A DNA stretch of 64,000 bases from Maylandia zebra (taxonomy: Eukaryota; Chordata; Actinopteri; Cichliformes; Cichlidae). A program made the position numbers and the translations under genes. The stretch is from assembly GCF_041146795.1 (NCBI RefSeq), contig NC_135170.1, positions 26,840,033-26,904,032 on the forward strand, in the 5' to 3' direction. Shown here piece after piece: positions 1-10,713 of the stretch (the first letter of the stretch is position 1; each line of letters starts with the position of its first letter). The notes beneath the pieces were generated by a model that saw nothing but the letters and a program-made list of their open reading frames with translations, was not told the origin of the DNA and made no database searches.

Positions 1-547
1 ACAGGTTCCACTAGAGGGAGTCCTAACGCAAACAACTGGGGCTGGTCTCTTTTGTTTTCTTGGCCTTTTTAAAAAAATACAGTTTAATTGTGTTTTTCAG
101 CTCTGAAAATCCTACGTGGTTTTGATGAAGTTATGAGTGCTCTGAAAAAAAAGCTATATAAAGAAAGACTTTCTGATAGTCTAAAAATATGATAATTTGC
201 ATTCAGTACTGGGATGTATTTTTAGTATCTTGGTATTCTTCTTGGTATAGTCCAACATCAAGTGTACATAACATTAATAATATGGCAGTATACTCAACAG
301 TTCATTCTGACTTGGGCAGAGAAAACACGTACAGTAATGTGTACAGTAATGCTAAACATTCTCTGTGACAGTATAGCTCAATATGGGCTAATGAGCTGCA
401 GATTCTATATTTAAATTTTGGGCCTTTAAAGGGCCCCAAAATTCAAGATCTGAATCATCCAAACTTTGATGTTACATTGTGCCCGTGCATATTCAAGGGA
501 TTGAGTAAAGGGATCTCAAAACAGGCTCTTATTTTTGCTTTAAGGTA
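1..547. other. Left-edge sequence without a gene
   Basis: AT-rich sequence with no globin exon and no open frame that resembles a known protein. It ends at the TA target site of the Tc1-like element that follows. I see nothing else that I can name here. Confidence 0.5.
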
Positions 548-767
548 TACAGGGAGTGCAGAATTATTAGGCAAATGAGTATTTTGTCCACATCATCCTC
601 TTCATGCATGTTGTCTTACTCCAAGCTGTATAGGCTCGAAAGCCTACTACCAATTAAGCATATTAGGTGATGTGCATCTCTGTAATGAGAAGGGGTGTGG
701 TCTAATGACATCAACACCCTATATCAGGTGTGCATAATTATTAGGCAACGTCCTTTCCTTTGGCAAA

Positions 768-1783
768 ATGGGTCAAAAGAAGGACTTGACAGGCTCAGAA
801 AAGTCAAAAATAGTGAGATATCTTGCAGAGGGATGCAGCAGTCTCAAAATTGCAAAGCTTCTGAAGCGTGATCATCGAACAATCAAGCGTTTCATTCAAA
901 ATAGTCAACAGGGTCGCAAGAAGCGTGTGGAAAAACCAAGGCACAAAATAACTGCCCATGAACTGAGAAAAGTCAAGCGTGCAGCTGCCAAGATGCCACT
1001 TGCCACCAGTTTGGCCATATTTCAGAGCTGCAACATCACTGGAGTGGCCAAAAGCACAAGGTGTGCAATACTCAGAGACATGGCCAAGGTAAGAAAGGCT
1101 GAAAGACGACCACCACTGAACAAGACACACAAGCTGAAACGTCAAGACTGGGCCAAGAAATATCTCAAGACTGGTTTTTCTAAGGTTTTATGGACTGATG
1201 AAATGAGAGTGAGTCTTGATGGGCCAGATGGATGGGCCCGTGGCTGGATTGGTAAAGGGCAGAGAGCTCCAGTCCGACTCAGACGCCAGCAAGGTGGAGG
1301 TGGAGTACTGGTTTGGGCTGGTATCATCAAAGATGAGCTTGTGGGGCCTTTTCGGGTTGAGGATGGAGTCAAGCTCAACTCCCAGTCCTACTGCCAGTTT
1401 CTGGAAGACACCTTCTTCAAGCAGTGGTACAGGAAGAAGTCTGCATCCTTCAAGAAAAACATGATTTTCATGCAGAACAATGCTCCATCACACGCGTCCA
1501 AGTACTCCACAGCGTGGCTGGCAAGAAAGGGTATAAAAGAAGAAAAACTAATGACATGGCCTCCTTGTTCACCTGATCTGAACCCCATTTGAACCTGTGG
1601 TCCATCATCAAATGTGAGATTTACAAGGAGGGAAAACAGTACACCTCTCTGAACAGTGTCTGGGAGGCTGTGGTTGCTGCTGCACGCAATGTTGATGGTG
1701 AACAGATCAAAACACTGACAGAATCCATGGATGGCAGGCTTTTGAGTGTCCTTGCAAAGAAAGGTGGCTATATTGGTCGCTGA
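768..1783 (+). pseudogene. Tc1-like transposase of the outer element, frameshifted
   Basis: From the ATG at 768 the first 274 codons read as a Tc1-family transposase: an N-terminal helix-turn-helix region (residues about 5-50), then the DDE domain with VLWTDEM (first Asp, about residue 143), MQNNAPSH in place of the usual Q-D-N-A-P-x-H second catalytic motif, and SPDLNPI. After NPI the frame hits TGA. The expected GAG-AAC-CTG-TGG (Glu-Asn-Leu-Trp) is one base short here, so the third catalytic residue is lost. The matching tail (NLWSIIKCEIYKEG to GGYIGR) continues in another frame to 1783. The loss of the second Asp (D to N) is a further sign of decay. It could cut DNA only if supplied from elsewhere. 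Confidence 0.85.
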
Positions 1784-1884
1784 TTTGTTTTTGTTTTGTT
1801 TTTGAATGTCAGAAATGTATATTTGTGAATGTGGAGATGTTATATTGGTTTCACTGGTAAAAATAAATAATTGAAATGGGTATA

Positions 1885-3488
1885 CAGTGGGGCAAAAAAG
1901 TATTTAGTCAGCCACCGATTATGCAAGTTCCCCCACTTATAATGACAGAGGTCAGTAATTTGCACCAGAGGTACACTTCAACTGTGAGAGACAGAATGTG
2001 AAAAAAAAATCCATGAATTCACATGGTAGGATTTGTAAAGAATTTATTCGTAAATCAGGGTGGAAAATAAGTATTTGGTCACCTCAAACAAGGAAAATCT
2101 CTGGCTCTCACAGACCTGTAACGTCTTCTGTAAGAAGCTTTTCTGTCCCCCACTTGTTACCTGTATGAATGGCACCTGTTTGAACTCATCATCTGTATAA
2201 AAGACACCTGTCCACAGCCTCAAACAGTCAGACTCCAAACTCTGCCTTGGCCAAGACCAAAGAGCTTTCGAAGGACACCAGGAAAAGTATTGTAGACCTG
2301 CACCAGACTGGGAAGAGTGAATCTACAATAGGCAAGCAGCTTGGTGTGAAAAAATCAACTGTGGGAGCAATCATCAGAAAATGGAAGACATACAAGACCA
2401 CTGATAATCTCCCTCGATCTGGGGCTCCACGCAAGATCTCATCCCGTGGGGTCAAAATGATCATGAGAACGGTGAGCAAAGATCCCAGAACCACACGGGG
2501 GGACCTGGTGAATGACCTGCGGAGAGCTGGGGCCAAAGTAACAAAGGTCACCATCAGTAACACACTACAACGGCAGGGAATCAAATCCCGCAGTGCCAGA
2601 CGTGTTCCGCTGCTGAAGCCAGTGCATGTCCAGGCCCGTCTGAAGTTTGCCAGAGAGCACATGGATGATACAGCAGAGGATTGGGAGAATGTCATGTGGT
2701 CAGATGAAACCAAAGTAGAACTTTTTGGTATAAACTCAACTCGTCGTGTTTGGAGGAAGAAGAATACTGAGTTGCATCCCAAGAACACCATACCTACTGT
2801 GAAGCATGGGGGTGGAAACATCATGCTATGGGGCTGTTTTTCTGCCAAGGGGACAGGACGACTGATCCGTGTTAAGGACAGAATGAATGGGGCCATGTAT
2901 CGTGAGATTTTGAGCCAAAACCTCCTTCCATCAGTGAGAACTTTGAAGATGAGACGAGGCTGTGTCTTCCAACATGACAATGATCCAAAACACACCACCC
3001 GGGCAACAAAGGAGTGGCTCCGTAAGAAGCATTTGAAAGTCCTGGAGTGGCCTAGCCAGTCTCCAGACCTCAACCCCATAGAAAATCTGTGGCGGGAGTT
3101 GAAAGTCCGTGTTGCTCGGCGACAGCCCCAAAACATCACTGCTCTCGAGAAGATCTGCATGGAGGAATGGGCCAAAATACCAGCTACTGTGTGTGCAAAC
3201 CTGGTAAAGACCTATAGTAAACGTTTGACCTCTGTTATTGCCAACAAAGGTTATGTTACAAAGTATTGAGTTGTATTTTTGTTATTGACCAAATACTTAT
3301 TTTCCACCCTGATTTAAGAATAAATTCTTTACAAATCCTACCATGTGGATTCATGGATTTTTTTTTTTTCACATTCTGTCTCTCACAGTTGAAGTGTACC
3401 TCTGGTGCAAATTACTGACCTCTGTCATCATTTTAGGTGGGGGAACTTGCACAATCGGTGGCTGACTAAATACTTTTTTGCCCCACTG
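1885..3488 (+). mobile_element. Inner Tc1-like DNA transposon with ~200-bp inverted ends
   Basis: The left end CAGTGGGGCAAAAAAGTATT and the right end are inverted copies. The similarity runs inward for about 200 bp (1885 to about 2085, and about 3285 to 3488). TA target duplications lie at 1883-1884 and 3489-3490. It holds one long transposase frame. The two ends are still very alike and the frame is uninterrupted, so the insertion is younger than the outer element it sits in. Its length (1604 bp) is normal for Tc1 elements with long terminal repeats. Confidence 0.92.
2247..3269 (+). CDS. Tc1 transposase, uninterrupted but with TTG where ATG is expected
   Basis: A 340-codon frame with no stop. 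Residues about 5-110 hold the paired helix-turn-helix DNA-binding region ([20 protein letters not shown], then [15 protein letters not shown]), with the GRPRK-like hinge seen here as GAPRK. The DDE domain has Asp in MWSDETK, Asp in QHDNDPKH and Glu in NPIENLW, with 34 residues between the last two as in Tc1 enzymes. The usual Tc1 start, ATGGCCAAGACC, is TTGGCCAAGACC here, so the natural initiator has changed. The next in-frame ATG lies near codon 70, beyond part of the DNA-binding domain. The enzyme would bind the inverted ends and perform cut-and-paste transposition, but whether this copy is translated is doubtful. Confidence 0.85.
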   Translation: MAKTKELSKDTRKSIVDLHQTGKSESTIGKQLGVKKSTVGAIIRKWKTYKTTDNLPRSGAPRKISSRGVKMIMRTVSKDPRTTRGDLVNDLRRAGAKVTKVTISNTLQRQGIKSRSARRVPLLKPVHVQARLKFAREHMDDTAEDWENVMWSDETKVELFGINSTRRVWRKKNTELHPKNTIPTVKHGGGNIMLWGCFSAKGTGRLIRVKDRMNGAMYREILSQNLLPSVRTLKMRRGCVFQHDNDPKHTTRATKEWLRKKHLKVLEWPSQSPDLNPIENLWRELKVRVARRQPQNITALEKICMEEWAKIPATVCANLVKTYSKRLTSVIANKGYVTKY

Positions 3489-3533
3489 TACTTGGCCAAT
3501 AAACACGATTCTGATTCTGATTCTGATTCTGAG
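3489..3533 (+). mobile_element. LINE-tail-like fragment flanked by a 70-bp direct repeat
   Basis: About 45 bp ending in four GATTCT units with an AATAAA upstream, the look of a fish L2/RTE-type LINE 3' tail. On both sides lies the same 70-bp sequence (1815-1884 and 3534-3603). The inner Tc1 element sits between the first copy and this tail. The simplest reading is that a very short LINE tail inserted with an unusually long target duplication, and Tc1 then entered at the junction TA. The LINE assignment is tentative. Confidence 0.45.
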
Positions 3534-3689
3534 ATGTATATTTGTGAATGTGGAGATGTTATATTGGTTTCACTGGTAAAAATAAATAATTGAAATGGGT
3601 ATATATTTGTTTTTTGTGAAGTTGCCTAATAATTATGCACAGTAATAGTCACCTGCACACACAGATATCCCCCTAAAATAACTAAAAAA

Positions 3690-3707
3690 AAAAAAAAAAA
3701 AAAAAAA
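3690..3707 (+). repeat. Poly-A run
   Basis: A homopolymer A tract of roughly 20 bases inside the right part of the outer Tc1 element. Confidence 0.8.
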
Positions 3708-3834
3708 CTACTTCCAAAAACATTCAGCTTTGATATTAATGAGTCTTTTGGGTTCATTGAGAACATGGTTGTTGTTCAATAATAAAATTATTCCTCAAAA
3801 ATACAACTTGCCTAATAATTCTGCACTCCCTGTA

Positions 3835-4700
3835 GGTCTGTTGACAGAGCTCTGTACAGGTCTGCTCGAGCTGACCTGAAAAGGGGTCCCACCTGTCCAG
3901 CAACAACACATGGCATGGAATAATAGACATCATAAACCACAGAGGCAGAACTGTGAAAACAGAAAACCTGAGTGTGCAGCTAGCAGAGGACATAAACAGC
4001 TTCTTTGCCCGCTTTGAAACACCACAACAGCAGCATTCATCTGCCTCAGCCCTGCTCCCATCCTCATCCTCACCTGGTTCCTGCACCGCTCCATTCACTG
4101 TAACGGAGCACGATGTCAGATGAGTGTTCCTAGCAGTGAACCCCAGGAAGGCGTCCAGACGGAATACGTGGTAAAGTGCTAAGACCATGTGCCCACCAGC
4201 TCACCCTCATCTCCACCAGAATCTTCAACCTCTCACTGGATGAAGCAGCCATCCCATCCTGTCTAAAATCAGCCACAATCATCCCAGTACCAAAGAAGTC
4301 TCCCATCACCAGCCTGAACTATTATTGCCCTGTGGCCCTCACACCGGTAATCATGAAACTAGTCCTTCAGCACACCAAGGATTACCTCCCCCCAGAATTC
4401 GACCCCCACCAGTTTGCATACCGTGCAAACAGATTCACAGAAGATGCCATCACCCTCCACTCGGTGCTGAGTCACCTAGAACAGCGGCAGAGCTACGCCA
4501 GAATGCTCTTTGTGGACTACAGCTCACCCTTCCACCACTCGCCCATTGAGAGCCTACTAACTTACTGCATCACAGTATGGTACAGCAGCTGCACTAAGGC
4601 GGATAGAGCCACCTTCCCAGCATGTTTGCAATGAGTAGGAGATGCTCTGTATCTCACTGTACAACTGTATAGTGACAAAGGTATTGGGTTCTTTTCTAAA
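3835..4700 (+). mobile_element. Rex1-like LINE remnant with a large internal deletion
   Basis: Frames here read as a non-LTR reverse transcriptase: [39 protein letters not shown], then [17 protein letters not shown] and [11 protein letters not shown] (the F-x-D-x-S-S-x-F motif A; its Asp is a catalytic residue). Directly after it comes [23 protein letters not shown], which in Rex1-type elements lies far downstream, so most of the palm, including the YADD-type motif, has been deleted. Upstream (about 3840-4175) lies endonuclease/RT linker sequence broken by stops. The end, with TGTATAGTGACAAAGGTATT, looks like a Rex1 3' tail. It is a dead copy. The outer Tc1 element sits at its left edge. Confidence 0.75.
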
Positions 4701-4979
4701 AATTGCTATAAACAGAGGAACCCAAACTGATGAAAAGTGGCGAATATTTTTTTTCAAATGACTATTTTTAGTGGATGTTTGATATGGAGGCAGAATGACA
4801 GAATGTTAAAAGAAGTTACTTTTAGTCATTCTAAGCTGGGCATTGCGTTCTCTGGCTGTTCAAAGCCATGGAACTTTAGACTTTCCAAGCAAATAATGAT
4901 GGCCATACTGATGTTCTTTTCAGTACATTTTACTTTATGTTCATTTTCATTTTTATGATGTTTCTATTTTTACATAATT

Positions 4980-5740
4980 CCTCCCACATAGCAAAATTGG
5001 TATGGCCTGGATCTGTCCCACACAATGTGCTTACACATGGCCTGCGTACCGCAAAGAATGACGGCCCTATGGTGGCCCAGATCTGGTTTACCAGAGGTGG
5101 CCCACACATGAGCCAGCACAAGGCCAGTTGCAGACACACTGCTGGCCCTGTGCTGGCCCAGAACAGTTTCAGCTCTGGCCCCAGATGTCAGCCTAATGTG
5201 TACCTTAGCCATGTAAGCCATGTAATAACAACATGTGCTGGAACATAATAGTGCAAAAGTAACATGACGAGACTCTGTTCAGACAGTGAATGGACTGATT
5301 CTTATACAGCACTTTTTTACTCACCCATATTACTCAAAGTGCTCTATACAACATGTCACATTCACCCAATCAGGCCAAATGTGGCATGCCATCACATAAA
5401 CAGTGCCATCTTACCATGCCAGAAGTCAGCCAGCAGTGCCGGCTTGACACCAGATCCAGGCAAGACCCGTCTGCTATGTGGGATGACTTGTTCTTTTGGC
5501 ATTTTAGTTGTGGATTGTGTTTGGACTGTGTCTCTTGCCCTTTCAGTATTGTTTCCTTGTGCTTCTAAGTGTCCCTTTGTTTCTTTTTAGGTTATGTAGT
5601 ATGGGTTAGAGATATATTGTATGTTGTTTTTGTTTAATAAATCCGCCTTTTGGATTATTCCCTGATGTGCCTGAGTTCTGTTATTTAGTGTCACTTTGAA
5701 AGGACACACATCCAGCATTGACATATAATTGTTCTTTCAA
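4980..5740. repeat. Dispersed repeats, TGGCCCA-rich, and a retroelement-like 3' end
   Basis: About 4990-5230 contains many short TGGCCCA/TGGCCC motifs in both orientations, as in a common interspersed fish repeat. About 5300-5400 resembles another fish repeat (TACAGCACTTTT...CTCAAAGTGCTCTA). About 5440-5700 is T-rich and ends with a poly-A signal and GTGCCTGAGTTCTG, resembling a retroelement end. I could not define termini and there is no supported protein. Confidence 0.4.
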
Positions 5741-5745
5741 TTTTT

Positions 5746-6955
5746 GATAAAGATTACAGTGAATTGAGATGTAACTTGGCCCAGAGGTACGGTAGGACGC
5801 CCAGAGTAAGAAAGTGTTGAAAGTTGGACCTCAACTATTATGGATGATTTTTAATGAATTTTTGAAATTTCCATAATTGTAGTGTATTGACTGTATTGAA
5901 TTGAATAAATGTTTCCATTAATTTCTGAGGAATTCTACAGTAAATCTGGATGAAACCTGGCACACAGGTACAGTAGGTGTCCTAGAGGGGGGATGTGTTG
6001 AAAGTTGTACATCAACTACTCAGGATGATTTTTAATGAATTTCTGAAAATTGACATAATTCTATTGTATTGACTGTATTGAATTGAATATAAGTTTCCTT
6101 TAATTTCTGAGGAATTCTACAGTAAATCTGGATGAAAATTCGCACACAGGTACAGTAGGTGTCCCAGAGGAGGGATGTGTTGAAAGTTGTACATCAACTA
6201 CTCAGGATGATTTTTAATGAATTTTTGAAAATTGACACAATTGTAGTGCATTGGCTGTATTAGATTGAATAAATGTTTCCATTAATTTCTGAGGAATTCT
6301 ACAGTAAATCTGGATGAAACTTGGCACACAGGTACAGTAGGTGTCCCAGAGGGGGGATGTGTTGAAAGTTGTACATCAACTACTCAGGATGATTTTTAAT
6401 GAATTTCTGAAAATTGACATAATTCTATTGTATTGACTGTATTGCATTGAATACAAGTACCCTTTAATTTCTGAGGAATTCTACAGTAAATCTGGCTGAA
6501 ACCTGGCACACAGGTACAGTAGGTGTCCCAGAGGGGGGATGTGTTGAAAGTTGTACATCAACTACTCAGGATGATTTTTAATGAATTTTTGAAAATTGAC
6601 ATAATTCTACTGTATTGGCCGACTGCATTGGATACAAGTACCCTTTAATTTCTGAGGAATTCTACAGTAAATCTGGATGAAACTTGGCACACAGGTACAG
6701 TAGGTGTCCCAGAGGGGGGATGTGTTGAAAGTTGGACCTCAACTATTCAGGATGACTTTTAATGAATTTTTGAAATAAACATAATTGTAGTGCATTGACT
6801 GTATTGCACTGAATATGAGTTTACTGTGATTTCTGAGTAATATTACAGTAAATCTGGGTAGAAACTGGCCCAGAGGTAAAGTAGGTGTCCGAGAAGAGGA
6901 TTGTGTTGAAAGCTTGGCATCAACTTTTAATAATGATTTTTAATGAATTTTTGAA
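5746..6955 (+). repeat. Tandem repeat of ~181-182 bp, about 6.5 copies
   Basis: The landmark ATTTCTGAGGAATTCTACAG recurs at about 5921, 6103, 6285, 6467 and 6648, with a diverged copy at about 6829, giving a period of 181-182 bp. Each unit also holds CAGTAGGTGTCC, GTTGAAAGTTG and GATGATTTTTAATGAATTT. Inner copies are more alike than the first and last, as expected when an array grows by unequal exchange. No coding potential is seen. Confidence 0.93.
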
Positions 6956-8446
6956 TATGCAACCAGACTGTCACGATGGCTGTATTGGGCTGTTCCATTG
7001 TAATTTATGTGCGCGCCTGCGTGTGACTGTTCACGCGCGTGCATGTGTGCGCGAGTCTAGGCTTTCAATCAGGATATAAAGCGAAAAGGCGCTACCGTAA
7101 AGACTGGTGTAAAAGCGCAAGGAAATTTATGCGGCGGATAGGAGGCGGCTGGCTTGACCGCGGCTCACAAATGACGGCTCACTTTACCGCAGTATTTCAA
7201 GGTCCTGTACCCATCCGTCAGTAAACTGTTCCTGGGCTTGTTGCAGTGACCGGAAGTTACTAAACTTCACGAGTGTATGCACTCACTCCAAGAATGTGTA
7301 ATTATAAATATGAGCGTAGTGAAAGTTGGGCAGCACGCTAACGTATTTTGTCCCTCTGTGTGCTCGTAAGGGTCTGACCCTTTCACTGGTTTGATTTTTC
7401 CTCGTATCTTTTCTTTGTCTTTTCCTCGAGTCTGTCTTTGTACGGACCGGCATTGTTCTCCTTCGTTTTGTACATTCCTTTTTTGTGCGGCAAAGAAAAA
7501 CAAGAAGGTATTGGAACCGGAGAATGAACGTTTTGCGGTGCTGCAAATGCTTGCATTTGATGCGGTACTTGGATTGTTTTGCCACGAGTTCCCGGCATGC
7601 AATGCGCGAAAATCACGTGATTGCTAAACAAGGGGGCGGGTGCATTCGGCCTCCTCGGCTGTAATTGGTCCAGCCCAGAGTCGATCATGACCAATTGGCC
7701 AATCCAACACCTTTCATTATATATACCCTTCCTAAAAATAAAATAAAATAAAATAAAAAATCCATCGGCCCATAAAAACAAAAAATCGCCAGCGGCCCAC
7801 CGGGCAAATGCCCGGTACGCCCGATGGCCAGTCCAGCTATGCCAGTGTGCATGTCCAAACTCATACTCATGCTGAACACAAGCTACACCATTAAAAACAG
7901 TCTGAATGTGTGACTTGTAGTCGCTGTTTCTGAATGGTCTGTCACTGGTCATTTAAACACATCTGTGACTTGTATGAGTTTTGGCTATATGGCGGTGCGA
8001 CGTTGGCACGCAGTCTAGATTTTGATACCTGTTCGCTGAACCATCTGAGAAACCAGTCACTGGTGATGTGATCCAAGTATGATATACGGAAAGCATGTAT
8101 TGCTTTGGTTATTGCATGTTAGATGGACTATGGGGTCTTTGTGGCCACAGAGACTTTGTTCTGATGTTTGAAAACGAGCATACAGTGTAAACGGAATCGA
8201 AGTTGTGGCAAATGACGTGCCAGAATTAAAAAACATACTTAAAACATGGCTTATTTTTTTCATACTGTGTGTGGGTTTTTTCATCTGTGTTGTAACCTGT
8301 GGGAATGAGCGTATTCTTCTCTACAAAAGCTTGAATAAATGGACACATAGACATTCTTATGTTTGTGAATTTTATTGAACAAGCCCCCACATATGATGAG
8401 GGTTGCTGACATTCATGCCACACGTTGGTAGCTTCTGTCTTGATGT
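6956..8446. other. Intergenic region left of the first alpha globin, with a dispersed repeat
   Basis: There is no supported gene. About 6990-7270 is richer in CpG than its surroundings. About 7735-7860 holds a repeat with a short internal palindrome (CCGGGCAAATGCCCGG) and adjoining (AAAAT)n, typical of a dispersed fish element. The last ~100 bp are the 3' flank of the alpha gene on the minus strand, with an AATAAA-type signal read as TTTATT near 8370. Confidence 0.4.
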
Positions 8447-9161
8447 TTAGCGGTATCTCTCGGACAGAGCCCAGGCGACGTTATTGAAGAACTTGTCCAC
8501 GGAGATGTGAACCTCCGGGGTGAAGTCCGCAGGGAAGTACATGCCCAGGACCAAGATCATGTTGTGAGTGAGGATCTGTGTTTGTGACAGAAACAGCAGA
8601 TTAGATTAAATCAGGCACTTCAGACATCCCTACATTCACTTAGTTTTTTAGTTTTTTAACGCTCACAATCTAAACTAAAGTACGTGCACAAATAATGATT
8701 ATAATTTCTGGTAGGTTTAAAGGTCGCAATATTTTGTTACCTTGAAGTTGGCAGGATCCACGCGGAGCTGGCTGGCATGCAGCTCACTGAGCTTGCTAAG
8801 GTGGTTGGTAAGATCATCAATGTTCTTGACAGCTTTTCCCACAGCTGCCATGATGGTTGCACCATGCTTCTTCACCTGCGGACTGTTAGGGCTCAGGTCG
8901 CCCCAGTGAGAAAAGTAGGTCTTGGTCTGAGGATAAGCAACGAGCATCCTGTAAAATACAGCAGAAGGAAATACGAAGAAGTTACAAAAAAAGCAAAGAA
9001 AAAATAAAGAAAAACCCACCCTCTTAAAAAAGCCCGTGTCATCCCTACTTTAAAATTAGATCTTACCTGCCCAGAGCTTCTCCACCCATCTCGGCGACCT
9101 TTGACTCGACTTTGGCCCAGAAGGTCTTCACCAGGGTCTTGTCTTTCGAAGAGAGACTCAT
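8447..9161 (-). CDS. hba: Alpha-globin, 143 aa, three exons
   Basis: The exons on the minus strand are 9067-9161, 8741-8948 and 8447-8575, all with GT..AG borders. They sit at the standard alpha positions (after codon 31 plus two bases, and after the codon for NFK). The start is MSLSSKDK, the usual fish alpha N-terminus. The CD region is TKTYFSHW (Phe44 against the haem), distal His60 lies in VKKHGAT and proximal His89 in LSELHAS; the protein ends ERYR with the conserved C-terminal Arg. It is head-to-head with the beta at 9981 and closely resembles the alphas at 49646-61388. The product pairs with beta chains in red-cell haemoglobin. The minus-strand promoter has a CATAAA box near 9236-9241 and a CACGCCC-like box. 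Confidence 0.95.
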
Positions 9162-9980
9162 GACTGCCTTTGAATTTCCGGGATGCAAGGGAAAATGCTG
9201 ATCAAAAAATGCTGCTTGGTTGGATCTGTCAGTGCGTCTTTATGTCGACCCAAATGGTGCCACGCCCAAGTATCAAATCCAGAATGCATGTCTGATAAGC
9301 AAACTGCTTATCAGTCAATTACGTGATATCACGTAATTGACGCAATTGACAATTAAAAAAAAGAAAAAGAAAAACTGAATGGCTGCACTGCACGAAAATC
9401 TTTAAACAACTGGCGAATAGATTTTATGCAAAAAGAAATATGCTCTAAGCAAAAATGGCATTAAACATAAATCATAATTTAAAGGCTGCACTGTTAGTCA
9501 GAGTTTGATATTTTAAAAATAAAAACACGTTGTTTTATAGCCAACAAGGAGCACAAATACCCTCCTAAAGTTAAGAGAGCACATATCCTTTTGGATAAAT
9601 AAACTGTATGATATCTTAGCTTATTTAAAAGCAGGTGTTAAAAAGCTGGTATTACTGATATTACTGGTCCAATTTTGTGTGTTTTGACTGACTAATAGTA
9701 TGGATTATTTGTAGCTGAGTAATTTTAAGTGACAGCAATATCTGAGCCAAATGACGTTATCTATCCGGTTGGCACTGACCGTTGCCCAAATTTGCTTTAC
9801 GCAAAACACACGTCATTAAACAGGCGGGCGCAGATTATCCAATCAGATGCTTCGATGACTGAAGGAGGGGGTGCGGGTTAAACGAATAAAAACGGGAATC
9901 TCAAGTAAATTATTCACAAGCAGATTTGTGAGAACTTGTGAGAACCTGTTCGTGAACTAGGAGACTTGCACCCCGTCAAA
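9162..9980. promoter_or_regulatory. Shared promoter region of a divergent alpha/beta pair
   Basis: The 819 bp between two globin start codons that point away from each other. On the beta side there is a CCAAT box in CCAATCAGATGCTTC (from 9839), a G-rich GGAGGGGGTG stretch (CACCC-type box on the other strand) and an AATAAAAAC TATA-like box about 90 bp before the ATG. On the alpha side a CATAAA box lies about 75 bp before the start. The same CCAATCAGATGCTTC element recurs before the betas at 51373 and 56894 and the beta pseudogene at 47889, which supports a real promoter element. Confidence 0.65.
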
Positions 9981-10713
9981 ATGGTCGAGTGGACAGATGC
10001 TGAGCGCAGTGCCATCATAAACCTGTGGGGAAAGATTGATGTGGGGGAAATCGGTCCCCAGGCCCTCTCCAGGTAACCTGCAGCTCATAGCAATTCAGAA
10101 ACGTGGTCGTTTGTTATGCAACTTTTTTTACTATAATGTTGAAACTTGGCCGAAGCGAATATATCAACACGTTTCTTTGTGTATGTAGAAGCACTTATTA
10201 ATGCTATATGCACTAAAATTAATATTGTTTCTCTGGTTTTATTTCAGGCTTCTGATTGTGTACCCCTGGGGTCAGAGATACTTCCAAGCCTTTGGAGACC
10301 TGTCCACCAATGCCGCCATTATGGGAAACCCCAAAGTGGCACAGCACGGAAAGACCGTGATGGGTGGTCTGGAAAATGCTGTGAAGAACTTGGACAACAT
10401 CACTCAGACCTACGCCAAACTGAGCGCTATGCACTCCGAGAAACTCCACGTGGATCCCGATAACTTCAGGGTATGCCCCCACCAGCACCCAGAAACAATC
10501 ATCACACATGGACCTGAAAAAGGTTAGCTAATTAGTTTGTGTTTATTAACTCTGTTAAGCATTTTCTTTCTCTCATTTTAGGTGCTCGCTGAATGCATCA
10601 GCCTGTGCGTTGCCGCTAAGTTTGGTCCCAGCGTCTTCACCGCTGAGGTCCAGGAAGCCTGGCAGAAGTTTTTGTCCGTGGTCGTTTCTGCCCTGGGTAG
10701 ACAGTACCACTAA
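9981..10713 (+). CDS. hbb: Beta-globin, 148 aa, three exons (outer group)
   Basis: The exons are 9981-10072, 10248-10470 and 10582-10713, with GT..AG borders and standard phases. It reads [20 protein letters not shown]. Phe43 (CD1), distal His64 (AQHGKT) and proximal His93 followed by Ser94 (MHSEKL) are in place, and the chain ends GRQYH, keeping the C-terminal His used in the Bohr effect. It is one residue longer than human beta because of an insertion in FGPSVF, normal for this fish beta type. The switch-region motif is YPWGQR instead of the nearly universal YPWTQR. It is nearly identical to the betas 41-47 kb away at 51373 and 56894. The 3' flank carries AATAAATAAA near 10790. Confidence 0.96.

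Larger units (their letters stand above)
550..3832 (+). mobile_element. Outer Tc1/mariner-like DNA transposon, interrupted by a second one
   Basis: The ends are inverted copies: CAGGGAGTGCAGAATTATTA at the left, and its reverse complement at about 3813-3832. They are flanked by TA dinucleotides (548-549, 3833-3834), the target duplication used by Tc1/mariner. A second copy of the ATAATTATTAGGCAA-type motif lies internally on both sides (about 728-750 and 3617-3642), so each end has the bipartite IR/DR layout known from Tc1 elements. The element carries a broken transposase (768-1783). It was later hit by a short LINE-tail-like insertion (3489-3533) and by a complete Tc1 element (1885-3488). 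The right end abuts a LINE remnant. Confidence 0.85.

Noticed and set aside
2228-3175. 315-aa open frame on the minus strand
   Set aside because: It is the antisense shadow of the Tc1 transposase and shows no domain of its own.
5746-6955. CRISPR-like regular spacing
   Set aside because: The whole ~181-bp unit is repeated with no unique spacers, and the genome is a vertebrate; it is a tandem satellite-type array.
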